Assembly (NCBI GenBank): GCA_012520845.1
Contig: JAAYNL010000025.1
Span: 1-44,551, forward strand
Direction of reading: 5' to 3'
Length of the DNA stretch: 44,551 nucleotides
Origin: Thermoplasmatales archaeon
GTDB lineage: Archaea; Thermoplasmatota; Thermoplasmata; Methanomassiliicoccales; Methanomethylophilaceae
In this document: positions 26,583 through 34,869 of the stretch, piece by piece
Position numbering within the stretch: position 1 is the first letter of the stretch
How the letters are laid out: every line of letters begins with the position of its first letter
Translations under genes and position numbers: made by a program
Notes under the pieces: model-generated
What the model saw: only the letters and a program-made list of their open reading frames with translations
Database searches by the model: none
What the model was told of the DNA's origin: nothing

Positions 26583-27929
26583 ATGTCGGCGAAGATATTC
26601 AAAAGAAAAATTTATGAAAGGCTTCTCGAATGGAAACGGCGTAGCAACGGCACTTCCGCCCTCCTCGTAGAGGGTGCGAGAAGGGTCGGCAAATCCACCG
26701 TTGTCGAGGAATTCGGGAAAAGGGAGTATGCCTCTTACATCCTAATCGATTTCATGCGGCCCAAACCAGGCACCTTGGAGATATTCGAATCATACGGCCA
26801 CGACATCGGGCTTCTGACCTCCAACCTGGCCATCCTCTACGGCGTCACTCTCAAAACGCGCGAATCTCTTTTTATATTTGACGAGGTGCAAAAATACCCC
26901 AGGGCGAGAGAATTAATCAAATATTTCGTGAAGGACGGCAGGTACGACTATTTGGAGACCGGGTCTCTCATATCGATAAGGGAGAACGTCAAGGACATCC
27001 AGATCCCATCGGAAGAGGAGGCGATTCAGCTCAACCCCATGGATTTCGAGGAATGGCTGTGGGCCAATGGGGACGAGGGCACTATGGATAGGATTCGTTG
27101 GCATTATGAAAACCGCGAGCCCCTCGGGCAGACGATGCACAGGGTAATCATGGACAAATTCAGGCTTTACATGATTACCGGCGGCATGCCGGGCTCCGTT
27201 TCGGCGTTCCTGGCGAATCGCCAAATAACCGACTCCGAATCCGTCAAACGCCAGATATTGCGCCTTTACAGTGAGGATATGCACAAAAACAGGAAAAATT
27301 CCTTGGCCTTGACCGCGATTTTCGATACGATACCCGGGAGGCTTTCCGCCCGAAACAAGGTCTTCAGGCCGGGCACCGTCAGCAACGGCACCCTGACCGC
27401 GGATTACGAGGAGGCCTTTGATTGGCTGTCCGAATCGAAAATAGTATCCATATGCGTTTCCAACACCGACCCCGGTCCCGCAATGAATCTGCACAACGAT
27501 CCCGGCAGGTTCAAGGTCTATCTCCTGGACACGGGCCTGCTCATAACCCTAGCGTTCGACGTCGGCGCGGTGGATGAATCCGTGTTCGTGAATTTGGCGA
27601 AATCAAAATTGGGCATAAACGAGGGCATGCTTTTCGAGAACATGGTGGCCCAGGCGTTGGTGTCTTCGGGACACAGGCTGTACTTCCACGAGTTCTACCG
27701 GAACGGGAATGGTAAAAATCTATACGAGGTGGACTTCGTGCTCGTGAAAGGGAATAAAATTGTGCCAGTGGAGGCAAAATCGTCAATATCCAGCAGACAC
27801 GCCTCCCTTGACGCGTTCATGGGGAAATACGGGATGCGGATATCGGAGGCCATCGTCGTCCACCAGAAGGACCTGCGCGTCGATGGCAAAATTACCTATC
27901 TCCCGATTTACATGGCCGCCCTGTTGTGA
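26583..27929 (+). CDS. AAA ATPase with DUF4143 domain (second copy)
   Basis: 448 residues. The Walker A is VEGARRVGKST (about residues 29-39), and the Walker B is LFIFDEVQKYPRA near residue 100. LETGSLISIRENV follows, and then the C-terminal nuclease-like motif YEVDFVLVKGNKIVPVEAKS. It is only distantly related to the copy at 14129-15415; the Walker motifs and lengths differ, so it is not a recent duplication. It lies between two corrinoid gene clusters as an isolated unit with its own repeats and promoter. The function is not established; mobile-element maintenance and defence are among the possibilities. Confidence 0.85.
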   Translation: MSAKIFKRKIYERLLEWKRRSNGTSALLVEGARRVGKSTVVEEFGKREYASYILIDFMRPKPGTLEIFESYGHDIGLLTSNLAILYGVTLKTRESLFIFDEVQKYPRARELIKYFVKDGRYDYLETGSLISIRENVKDIQIPSEEEAIQLNPMDFEEWLWANGDEGTMDRIRWHYENREPLGQTMHRVIMDKFRLYMITGGMPGSVSAFLANRQITDSESVKRQILRLYSEDMHKNRKNSLALTAIFDTIPGRLSARNKVFRPGTVSNGTLTADYEEAFDWLSESKIVSICVSNTDPGPAMNLHNDPGRFKVYLLDTGLLITLAFDVGAVDESVFVNLAKSKLGINEGMLFENMVAQALVSSGHRLYFHEFYRNGNGKNLYEVDFVLVKGNKIVPVEAKSSISSRHASLDAFMGKYGMRISEAIVVHQKDLRVDGKITYLPIYMAALL

Positions 27930-27963
27930 TCGAGCGAGATGTGGATGGATGAGACCTCCACGA

Positions 27964-27969
27964 TTTATA
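27964..27969 (+). promoter_or_regulatory. TATA box of cobT
   Basis: TTTATA is centred about 26 nt before ATG 27992, giving a leaderless cobT transcript. Confidence 0.5.
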
Positions 27970-27991
27970 CGGGGACGGCCGTCATGATGCG

Positions 27992-29098
27992 ATGAGTTTC
28001 GAACTGCCCGAATCCCTGGGCATAGCGGGCAACGAGGGAATCGCGAAGGACATCCTTTCCGGCATCTGGGGCGGCAGGGGCACCTTCACGTGCACCATCG
28101 CCAACACGATGACGTCCACGATACCGGGCGTCTCCGATGCCGGGGACACACCCGAGTTGACCCTTTACACCCCGCCCGCGGACGCCGAGATGCTGATGGT
28201 CGGGAAGACCCTGTGCATGGACGGCATCCCGATCAACCCCGGCGGCATACCGACCCCCGCGACCCTCACGATGGCCGCCTTGCGGATTTCGGGCATGCCC
28301 GTACACATAATCAACGCGGGGTGCAAGGTCATGCCGAAGGTCCCCTGCTACGACGTCGGCGGCGGGTTCGGAAGGTCCATCCTCACCGGGGACTCCGTCA
28401 CCGACCCCGAAGGCCTCTACGAGGCGGGGGTGACCCTGGGCAGGGCCTTCGCCAGGAGGAACGATTTCCTCGTGGTGAGCGAGAGCTGCGCCGGCGGCAC
28501 CACGACCGCCCTGGCCGTGATGATGGCCATGGGCGTCATCAAGGAGAACATGGTTAGCAGCAGTTCCCCGAACAACCCCAAGGAACTGAAGACCAGGCTC
28601 GTCGGCGAGGCCTTGGACGCCGCCGGCGTCAGCCCCGGCGACCTGGCCGACGACCCGTTGGAGGCGATCAGGTGCGTCGGCGACCCGATGATGCCGGTCA
28701 ACGCCGGCATGATCGCCGGCGCCACGGAAACCGTCCCGGTGATCGTCGGCGGCGGGACCCAGATGTCCGCCGTCATAGCCGCGGCCGTGGCGATGGACCC
28801 GTCCTGCGTCGGCAAAACCGTACACGGCACCACCAGGTGGATGGTCAACGACAAAAACTCCGACATCGTGGGGATAATGCGCCACATCACCGAGGACATC
28901 CCCCTCGTCTACGTCAACATGGATTACTCCGGAAGCCCACACGACGGCCTGAGGGCATATGAGAGGGGATACATCAAGGAGGGCGTCGGATGCGGGGGCG
29001 CCAGTCTGGCATGCATCGTGGAAAGCTCGGGGAAGGTCACCTGCGACGACCTCCTGGAAGGGGTCCACTCGATTTACGCCGACCTCATGGGTTTCTGA
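27992..29098 (+). CDS. cobT: Nicotinate-nucleotide--dimethylbenzimidazole phosphoribosyltransferase, archaeal CobT
   Basis: 368 residues, the size of the archaeal COG2038 type. It activates the lower-ligand base as its alpha-ribotide for the corrinoid nucleotide loop; which base is used here is unknown. The typical features are CTIANTMTSTIPGVSDAG, INPGGIPTPATLTMAALR, the glycine-rich DVGGGFGRSILTGDSV and SESCAGGTTTALAVMMAMG. It converges on cobY, overlapping it by 14 nt, at the end of the minus-strand corrinoid operon, which fits its pathway role. Confidence 0.93.
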   Translation: MSFELPESLGIAGNEGIAKDILSGIWGGRGTFTCTIANTMTSTIPGVSDAGDTPELTLYTPPADAEMLMVGKTLCMDGIPINPGGIPTPATLTMAALRISGMPVHIINAGCKVMPKVPCYDVGGGFGRSILTGDSVTDPEGLYEAGVTLGRAFARRNDFLVVSESCAGGTTTALAVMMAMGVIKENMVSSSSPNNPKELKTRLVGEALDAAGVSPGDLADDPLEAIRCVGDPMMPVNAGMIAGATETVPVIVGGGTQMSAVIAAAVAMDPSCVGKTVHGTTRWMVNDKNSDIVGIMRHITEDIPLVYVNMDYSGSPHDGLRAYERGYIKEGVGCGGASLACIVESSGKVTCDDLLEGVHSIYADLMGF

Positions 29099-29705
29099 GC
29101 GCCCAGATTTCCCTGGCCAGTCCAAGGTCCTCCTGGGTGTTGATGTTGAAGGCGAGCATCTCGTCCTCCACCACGAGGTATTCCTCGTTGAGGTAGACCC
29201 CCGCCAGCGTTTTTCTCCTGTCTATTATCGATATGCCCGAGAAAGCGTACGGCTTTCCGCCGGATTCCACGGTATAGGAGGGTTCGGAACCGATGCCCTC
29301 GACGGTCTCCCGCGGGACGACGGCGACCGCCGATTCCATCTCCGGCCTGAAGAAGGCCGCCAGGTCGGACACGTGCCCCGGCCCCAGGAACGGGAGGTCC
29401 GAGGAGCATACGAGCACGTAATCCGATTCGAGGGCGGCGAGGGCGGCGTGGAGGTCCTTCACGAAATCCGTGCCGGACGTGTGCAACGTCTCCACGCCCA
29501 TGCTCCCGAGATGTTCCCCGGTCTCGGGGGTGTTGTCGCTCACGGTCACGAGCACCCTGTCGACCGCCCCCGATTCGGCGATGGAGCGGACGACCCTTTC
29601 CACGGTGGGCATCCCGCCAACGACCTGCATGGGCTTCTCCGTGCCACAGGGACCCATCCGGGTGCCCCTCCCACCCGCCATCACGAGGGCGTCCAATCTT
29701 TTCAC
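29085..29705 (-). CDS. cobY: Adenosylcobinamide-phosphate guanylyltransferase CobY
   Basis: 206 residues, the archaeal replacement for bacterial CobU. It transfers GMP from GTP to adenosylcobinamide phosphate. The nucleotide-binding N-terminus is ALVMAGGRGTRMGPCGTEKP, and VCSSDLPFLGPGHV supplies the metal Asp. It starts 4 nt after the cobS stop and is the last gene of the cobD-cbiB-cbiZ-cobS-cobY run. Its product is the substrate for the CobS step. Confidence 0.92.
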   Translation of the reverse strand: MKRLDALVMAGGRGTRMGPCGTEKPMQVVGGMPTVERVVRSIAESGAVDRVLVTVSDNTPETGEHLGSMGVETLHTSGTDFVKDLHAALAALESDYVLVCSSDLPFLGPGHVSDLAAFFRPEMESAVAVVPRETVEGIGSEPSYTVESGGKPYAFSGISIIDRRKTLAGVYLNEEYLVVEDEMLAFNINTQEDLGLAREIWALRNP

Positions 29706-29709
29706 GGCA

Positions 29710-30903
29710 TCATATTAGGGCAAGGAGGCCGACCGTGATCGAAATCATGATGAACGCGATGAGGCGCCCGCTTTCCACGGAGGCTCCGAGAACGTCCCCG
29801 GAAACCCCTCCGAGCTTCTCGTTGGCGTACTTGGATATGGCCCAGCCCCAGACGACGGAGACGATTATCGCGAAGATAATTATCACGAAGAAACGTCCCG
29901 CGAGGTTGGCGGTGAGTTGCGGGACGAAGTCGCCCAACTCGACAATCGCGAAGGCGTACCCGAGCAACATAGCCAGGAGTGCCAGGACGACGGTGAGTAT
30001 CGTGGATTTGATTACCCCGTCGGTACCGGTCCTCTCCACGGAGTCGGAGGCCATGCCGCCCCCCACGTGGTTGCCAAAGGCCGCCGCGGTGACCATGGAG
30101 TTCCTGCCGCAGACCTCCGCCAGGGCAACGAATATGAAGAAGAGGGAGAAAAGGGCGTAGCTTGAGTAGAACAGCAGCGTCCCGCCGACGACCAGGACGG
30201 CGACGGCTATCCCCCCCGCCCCTATGGCCGGGTCCTTCATGGCGCGACGTTTCTTTTCGGTGTCGCCGGTGGCCGCGATGGCGTCGCCGGTGTCTATCAG
30301 CCCGTCGACGTGGAGGAATTTGTTCAGGATCATGACGGTGCCGAGGGCGAGGACGCCCCCGGCAACGGCGTCGCCTAGGTTGCCTATGAGGAAGGCGAAG
30401 GAGGCGAACAGGGCGAAAATGAAGCCGATGACCGGAGCCAGCCACATGTTGGAATTCATGGCCTCTATGTCGCCTTCGCCGGCCGAGACGGGTATGGCGG
30501 TGAAGAAGGACAGCATGCCCTTCAACGCGTTAGACCCCGTTTTAATATCCATTCTGGCGGGTTCCGCCGCCACGGGCTCGGGGACCGGTTCCGTAACGGG
30601 TTCTTCCGCCGGCACATCATCTTCCGTTTCCTCGGATTCGATGTACGTCTCCTCTTCGGGCGTCTCCCTTTTGGGTATTTCCTCTTCGGGCGTCTCCGCC
30701 GCGTCGCCCCTCGCCTCTTCGGCCGGCGCCGTGACCGGTTCCTCGGTCGGCACATCCAACGGTTCTTCCGCAGCGGTTTCAGCAACCGCGGGCCTCTCGG
30801 CCTTTCTGGACGAACTCAACGGCTTTCCCCCGTCCGAGCTGACGAACGGGTTTATGCTGTCGTCTTCCTTGTCCGATTTTCCTGTTCCGTCCCATTTGGT
30901 CAT
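29710..30903 (-). CDS. cobS: Adenosylcobinamide-GDP ribazoletransferase with a long acidic N-terminal extension
   Basis: 397 residues, against about 250 for ordinary CobS. The membrane enzyme proper starts near residue 118 (MDIKTGSNALKGMLSFFTAI) and shows the KFLHVDGLIDTGDAIAATGD motif, the KDPAIGAGGIA segment and several hydrophobic helices to the C-terminus. It joins adenosylcobinamide-GDP to the alpha-ribazole phosphate made by the CobT step. Residues 1-117 are acidic and Pro/Glu-rich (PEEEIP, EEPVTEPVPEPV), with near-repeats and no hydrophobic stretch, so they are probably disordered and cytosolic. ATG 30903 overlaps the cbiZ stop (ATGA), which supports translation of the extension. An internal ATG at 30552 could yield a normal-length protein. 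Confidence 0.92.
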   Translation of the reverse strand: MTKWDGTGKSDKEDDSINPFVSSDGGKPLSSSRKAERPAVAETAAEEPLDVPTEEPVTAPAEEARGDAAETPEEEIPKRETPEEETYIESEETEDDVPAEEPVTEPVPEPVAAEPARMDIKTGSNALKGMLSFFTAIPVSAGEGDIEAMNSNMWLAPVIGFIFALFASFAFLIGNLGDAVAGGVLALGTVMILNKFLHVDGLIDTGDAIAATGDTEKKRRAMKDPAIGAGGIAVAVLVVGGTLLFYSSYALFSLFFIFVALAEVCGRNSMVTAAAFGNHVGGGMASDSVERTGTDGVIKSTILTVVLALLAMLLGYAFAIVELGDFVPQLTANLAGRFFVIIIFAIIVSVVWGWAISKYANEKLGGVSGDVLGASVESGRLIAFIMISITVGLLALI

Positions 30904-31649
30904 AATTCCAACTTCCTTATCCTTTCGATATCCTGTTTTGACATTCCGACCGGGAAATCGCCCCTTTTCACCAGGGAGGCGGCGACGCCCCGCCTTACCG
31001 CCCTGGCGATGGAAATGCCCGTCGGCGACCCCGTGCTGACGTAGTCTTCCCTGTCCCTGCCCGTGGGGGAGAACAAGGCGACAGCGTCGGTGGTGGTCCC
31101 GGTTTCGGCGTAACCCATGAACGCCATGGCGCGGGTCTTCGCCTCGGTGATCGGTATCATGGCGTTGACCATGCCCCTGAGGTTCAGCGGTTTTGGGAGG
31201 AACGCGGCCACGTTGATCGTGCCCGGCCTCCCGAGGGCCCTGCTCCTTTCTAGGGAAACGGCGCGCCTTTCCTCCCAATCCGTGAGTTCGTCCCCGGCGA
31301 CGACGTGGTTGCTGAGGCCCGCGGTGACGACGGCGTGGGAGACCGTCCCGTCGAATTTGCCCCTCTCCTCCGTCAGCACGTATCCGATCTCGGCGGCGGT
31401 CATGAAGCCGACGGTGTCCCTGGGCAGGCCGAGGGACTTGGCCAATGCGGCAATCGCGGCCGGGGCATCGGCGCAAGCGTAATCCTTGGGCACCTGCATC
31501 ATGAGCACCGTCCCGGTTTTCCCGAGGCCGCCGTTGAGGACGGTGTTCGAAAGGTATTCCATCCTGTCTTTCAGACGGATGATGGCGTGGGAAACGTCCC
31601 CGTCCGCCACGATTTCCAATTCATACGGCTTCGTCCCGGCAACGTTCAT
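30900..31649 (-). CDS. cbiZ: Adenosylcobinamide amidohydrolase CbiZ
   Basis: 249 residues. It removes the aminopropanol arm from adenosylcobinamide to give cobyric acid, allowing salvage of imported cobinamides. LSNTVLNGGLGKTGTVLMMQ, VVTAGLSNHVVAGDELT and the C-terminal AFMGYAETGTTTDAVALFSP segment match the family. Placed between cbiB and cobS with stop/start overlaps on both sides, it allows salvaged cyclic precursors to re-enter at CbiB. This implies that the cell uses corrinoids from its surroundings as well as making them. Confidence 0.9.
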   Translation of the reverse strand: MNVAGTKPYELEIVADGDVSHAIIRLKDRMEYLSNTVLNGGLGKTGTVLMMQVPKDYACADAPAAIAALAKSLGLPRDTVGFMTAAEIGYVLTEERGKFDGTVSHAVVTAGLSNHVVAGDELTDWEERRAVSLERSRALGRPGTINVAAFLPKPLNLRGMVNAMIPITEAKTRAMAFMGYAETGTTTDAVALFSPTGRDREDYVSTGSPTGISIARAVRRGVAASLVKRGDFPVGMSKQDIERIRKLEL

Positions 31650-32635
31650 GCAAACCCAGCCAATCCAAGGAACGCGTTTTCGAGCCACATCTGCACGTCG
31701 GCCCCTACGAATGCGAACAATACAGCCACGAACGCGAATAAAAAGATTGCCGACGACCTCTCGAGGAGACTGTATGATGCCCTTATGTCTGTGACGGTCG
31801 CCGGCTGGCCGTCGCCGATTACGTAGACGCCCTTTTTCTCCATGGTCACGCCCATGCCCCCTGCGAAGGCCCCCATGGGCCATCCGCTGTTGGGAGACGG
31901 GACGGATCCGTGCCACCTCATTGCCCCGGCCACGGCCCCCCGGAATCCTCCGCGGGAAAAGGCCGTGCCGATCGCTACGAACAGCGCGGAAAGGCGCGAG
32001 GGCAGGTAGCCGAGCACGTCGTCGAGCTTGGCGGGGAACCAGCCTATTTTCCCAAACCTCTCGTCGCGGTAGCCCCACATGGCGTCCATGAGGTTGGCGC
32101 ACCTGAACGCGACGCACCCGATTATGCCGAGGAACCCGAAATAGAAACCGGGGGACACGACGCTGTCGGCGAAGTTCTCCGACACCGTCTCGACGCAGGA
32201 CGACGCCAGTTCCCTTTCCCCCATGCCCTCGGTCTTGCGGCTCACAATCATCTGGGTCTTTTCGGCCGCCGCCACGGTGTCGCCGTCCTCAAGGTCTTTG
32301 GCTATGGGTTCGCAATGGACCCTGAACGAGAAGACGGCCAGGCAGATTTTCAGGACGACGGCGGTGGCAACAACCCACCCCGCCATGCCGGCGTAGTGGC
32401 GGGCGAGGGCGGTGAGGGCAACGCAGGGAATCAGGAAAAGGGCCACGACGAGGAAATAGGAAACCGGGCCCAGGGCGTATTTTTTCCACCCGGCCGATTC
32501 CCGGGTGCGGCTCTCGATGGAGGAAAGCAGGTTGCCGATCCACCTCAGCGGGTGGAACCTGTTGGGGAGCTCGCCGAACGCAAGGTCGATGAACAGGACC
32601 AAAGCCACCACCGCGAAGGCCTCGGCGTGGAACAA
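31646..32635 (-). CDS. cbiB: Adenosylcobinamide-phosphate synthase CbiB
   Basis: 329 residues, a polytopic membrane protein. It attaches (R)-1-amino-2-propanol phosphate, the CobD product, to cobyric acid. The family marks are IDLAFGELPNRFHPLRWIGN, a kept SRKTEGMGERELASSCVETV-like region, ENFADSVVSPGFYFG, and MDAMWGYRDERFGKIGWFPA followed by KLDDVLGYLPSR. The start is TTG at 32635, just after the cobD stop; GGTGGTGA directly precedes it as a ribosome binding site. Its stop overlaps the cbiZ ATG. Confidence 0.94.
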   Translation of the reverse strand: MFHAEAFAVVALVLFIDLAFGELPNRFHPLRWIGNLLSSIESRTRESAGWKKYALGPVSYFLVVALFLIPCVALTALARHYAGMAGWVVATAVVLKICLAVFSFRVHCEPIAKDLEDGDTVAAAEKTQMIVSRKTEGMGERELASSCVETVSENFADSVVSPGFYFGFLGIIGCVAFRCANLMDAMWGYRDERFGKIGWFPAKLDDVLGYLPSRLSALFVAIGTAFSRGGFRGAVAGAMRWHGSVPSPNSGWPMGAFAGGMGVTMEKKGVYVIGDGQPATVTDIRASYSLLERSSAIFLFAFVAVLFAFVGADVQMWLENAFLGLAGFA

Positions 32636-32636
32636 A

Positions 32637-33758
32637 TCACCACCCCAGGGACCTTAGCACGTCGTGGACGGCATGGACGAAGGCCGTGTTCCTTTCCCTG
32701 TCCTTGACGCAGAAGCGCACGTAGGAGCCGAAGGGCATGCCGAAGGAGGAGCAGTCCCTGACCATTATTCTGTGGTCAAGCATGCGGTCGACAAACCCGG
32801 GCGCGTCGATGCCGAGGGGTTTGAGCGAATTGAAAAAGAAGAAGGAGTCGGGCCGGGTCGTCACGGGGAACCCGATTTCTTTCAACTGGTCGTACATCCA
32901 CACGGATTCTGAACGCATCATGTCGGCGGCCCTTTCGACGTACGGCATGTGTTTCCCGATCAGTTCGGTGGCCACCAATTGCTCCACGGCGCCCACGTTC
33001 CACGTCATGCGGACCTTGTCCATGTGGGCCGCGGTCTCCGGCGCGGCGAAACCGAAACCGATCCTGATGCCAGGGATGGCGAAGGATTTGGTGAGGGAGC
33101 AGGCGACAACGAGATTGGGGTACTCGTCGACGTAGGCCGAGCAGGAGACGTCCCTGTGGCAGGGGACCAGTTCCAGCAGCGTCTCGTCGAGGAAGACCAT
33201 TACGCCCTTGGACATGCAATACTCTACGATCCCGAGGATTTTGTCCCTGGGTTCGATCCTGCCCGTGGGATTATTCGGGTTGCAGACGTACAACGCCTTG
33301 GCGCCTCTGGAGACCAAATCCCTCAACCGCTTTTCGTCTATTCTGAAGTCGTCGGATTCGGTAAGGAGGCTGTCCACGACCTGGACCCCTGCGATCCTGC
33401 ATTGATGCGCGTACTCGGCGAAGCTGGGCCTCGGTATGACCGCCCTGTCGCCCTTGTCGAGGAAGACCTGCGGGAACGCCCGTATCAATTCGGAGGAACC
33501 CGCGCCCACCATGACGTTGGAAGGGTCGAGCGAGAATTCCCCGGCGATGACTCCCTTGAGTTGGGAACAGTCGTCGTCGGGGTAGTGCCAGACTTCGGAG
33601 GCGGCGGAAGCCATGATTTCGCCGATGAAATCGGGAGGGCCGAAGGGGTTGAGGTTGTGGCTGAAGTCCTCGACGTCGCCCAGTTTCCATGCCCGGCCGC
33701 CGTGGACGGTGGGCGGCATCCCCCTTAATTGTTCCCTGACGTTTTTTTCGACGTTCAC
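32637..33758 (-). CDS. cobD: Threonine-phosphate decarboxylase CobD
   Basis: 373 residues, a PLP enzyme of the histidinol-phosphate aminotransferase family. Its place at the head of cbiB-cbiZ-cobS-cobY identifies it as L-threonine-O-3-phosphate decarboxylase rather than a second HisC. HGGRAWKLGDVEDFSHNLNP is typical of CobD. MVGAGSSELIRAFP, YVCNPNNPTGRI, VFLDETLLEL and the PLP lysine in SLTKSFAIPGIRIGFGF follow. It starts at GTG 33758, behind GGTGATG. The TATA element at 33825-33834 would give a leader of about 45 nt, in line with the Shine-Dalgarno. Confidence 0.9.
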   Translation of the reverse strand: MNVEKNVREQLRGMPPTVHGGRAWKLGDVEDFSHNLNPFGPPDFIGEIMASAASEVWHYPDDDCSQLKGVIAGEFSLDPSNVMVGAGSSELIRAFPQVFLDKGDRAVIPRPSFAEYAHQCRIAGVQVVDSLLTESDDFRIDEKRLRDLVSRGAKALYVCNPNNPTGRIEPRDKILGIVEYCMSKGVMVFLDETLLELVPCHRDVSCSAYVDEYPNLVVACSLTKSFAIPGIRIGFGFAAPETAAHMDKVRMTWNVGAVEQLVATELIGKHMPYVERAADMMRSESVWMYDQLKEIGFPVTTRPDSFFFFNSLKPLGIDAPGFVDRMLDHRIMVRDCSSFGMPFGSYVRFCVKDRERNTAFVHAVHDVLRSLGW

Positions 33759-33824
33759 GACGCATCACCGTGGCCAACCGCCGCAATTCGGTTTGACCCA
33801 GACGACGGGAAACCCGTGGGCAAC

Positions 33825-33834
33825 GATAAATAGG
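33825..33834. promoter_or_regulatory. Shared TATA element between cobD and the ABC exporter
   Basis: GATAAATAGG reads as a TATA-like box in both directions (CCTATTTATC on the minus strand). Forward transcription would begin near 33853-33855, reverse transcription near 33803. No other box is obvious in the 133-bp gap. I saw no riboswitch-like element before cobD. Confidence 0.4.
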
Positions 33835-33891
33835 TTCGTATACATTACGTGCGTGGGACAGGCGACCGTCCCAAAGGATGGGGGTGGGTTT

Positions 33892-34869
33892 GTGGAAGAG
33901 AAGGTCATTGTCGTCGAGGACCTGCGCAGGGAATTCGTGCTGTCCAAGGACGGCAAGAGGAAAACCGCCCTCGACGGCATCTCCTTCGACGTCAACCGCG
34001 GCGAGATATTCGGCATTCTGGGTCATAACAACGCCGGGAAGACCACCCTGATCAAGATCCTGACTACGCTGCTTCTCCCCACGTCCGGGAAGGCCGAGGT
34101 GCTGGGCCTTGACGTATACCCCAGGAAGAACGAGAAACCGATACGGAGGCGGATCAACGTGGTCATGGGCGGCGAGAGGGGCCTCTACTACAGGCTGACC
34201 GCCAGGCAGAACATGAAGTTCTTCGCCGACCTCTACGGCATACCAAAGAAGACCCAGCACGAACTCATAGAGGACCTCCTGGAATTGGTTAAGCTCACCC
34301 CGGCCGCGGACCAGAGGGTCGAGAATTTCTCCAGGGGCATGAAGCAGAGGCTGCATATCGCGAAGGCGCTGGTCAACGACCCGGAAATACTGTTCCTGGA
34401 CGAACCCACCATTGGCATGGACCCGGAAATCACCAGGGACGTCATCGCGTTGGTGAGGAAGCTTGCTGTCGACGGTACCACGATCCTGCTGACGACGCAC
34501 CACATGAGGGAGGCGGAGGCCCTGTGCGACAGGGTCGCCATCATGGCGTCCGGCAAGATCGTCGCCATGGGGACCCTGTCCGAACTGAAGGAGATGGCCG
34601 CAGACGCCAGCATCGTGAGGATAACCACCGTGATGGATCCCTATGCCGTCACCCTGCTCATGGAGGACATGGAAGGCATATCGAGCGTCAAGACCGAGCT
34701 GGTTTCCGGCAGGTACGTCACCAGCGTCGGCGTCGAGGACGGCAGGGCGATGTTCGACCGCCTCAACACCATGTTCGACGGGTTCGACATCAGGGGCATA
34801 GAATACGACGACCCGACGCTGGAGGACGCATACCTCCACATCCTCGGGGGGGAAGGCGATTCGTATTAA
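33892..34869 (+). CDS. ABC-2 type exporter ATP-binding subunit
   Basis: 325 residues from GTG 33892. The Walker A is GHNNAGKTTLIK, the signature is NFSRGMKQRL (a departure from LSGGQ seen in this subfamily), the Walker B is ILFLDEPTIGMD, and the switch His is in LLTTHHMREAEALCD. A C-terminal extension of about 80 residues follows, as in DrrA/NatA-type exporters. Two permease genes are directly downstream. The substrate is unknown. The start is uncertain: GTG 33892 follows a GGGGGTGGG ribosome-binding motif, while GTG 33853 lies exactly at the expected leaderless start of the promoter. Confidence 0.9.
   Translation: MEEKVIVVEDLRREFVLSKDGKRKTALDGISFDVNRGEIFGILGHNNAGKTTLIKILTTLLLPTSGKAEVLGLDVYPRKNEKPIRRRINVVMGGERGLYYRLTARQNMKFFADLYGIPKKTQHELIEDLLELVKLTPAADQRVENFSRGMKQRLHIAKALVNDPEILFLDEPTIGMDPEITRDVIALVRKLAVDGTTILLTTHHMREAEALCDRVAIMASGKIVAMGTLSELKEMAADASIVRITTVMDPYAVTLLMEDMEGISSVKTELVSGRYVTSVGVEDGRAMFDRLNTMFDGFDIRGIEYDDPTLEDAYLHILGGEGDSY

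Noticed and set aside
32637-33758. Second histidinol-phosphate aminotransferase
   Set aside because: Position as first gene of a cobD-cbiB-cbiZ-cobS-cobY operon and the CobD-like N-terminus fit threonine-phosphate decarboxylase better, and hisC is already present at 11800-12852.
33759-33891. Cobalamin riboswitch upstream of cobD
   Set aside because: No B12-box-like sequence or multi-stem structure is visible, and this riboswitch is not typical of archaea.
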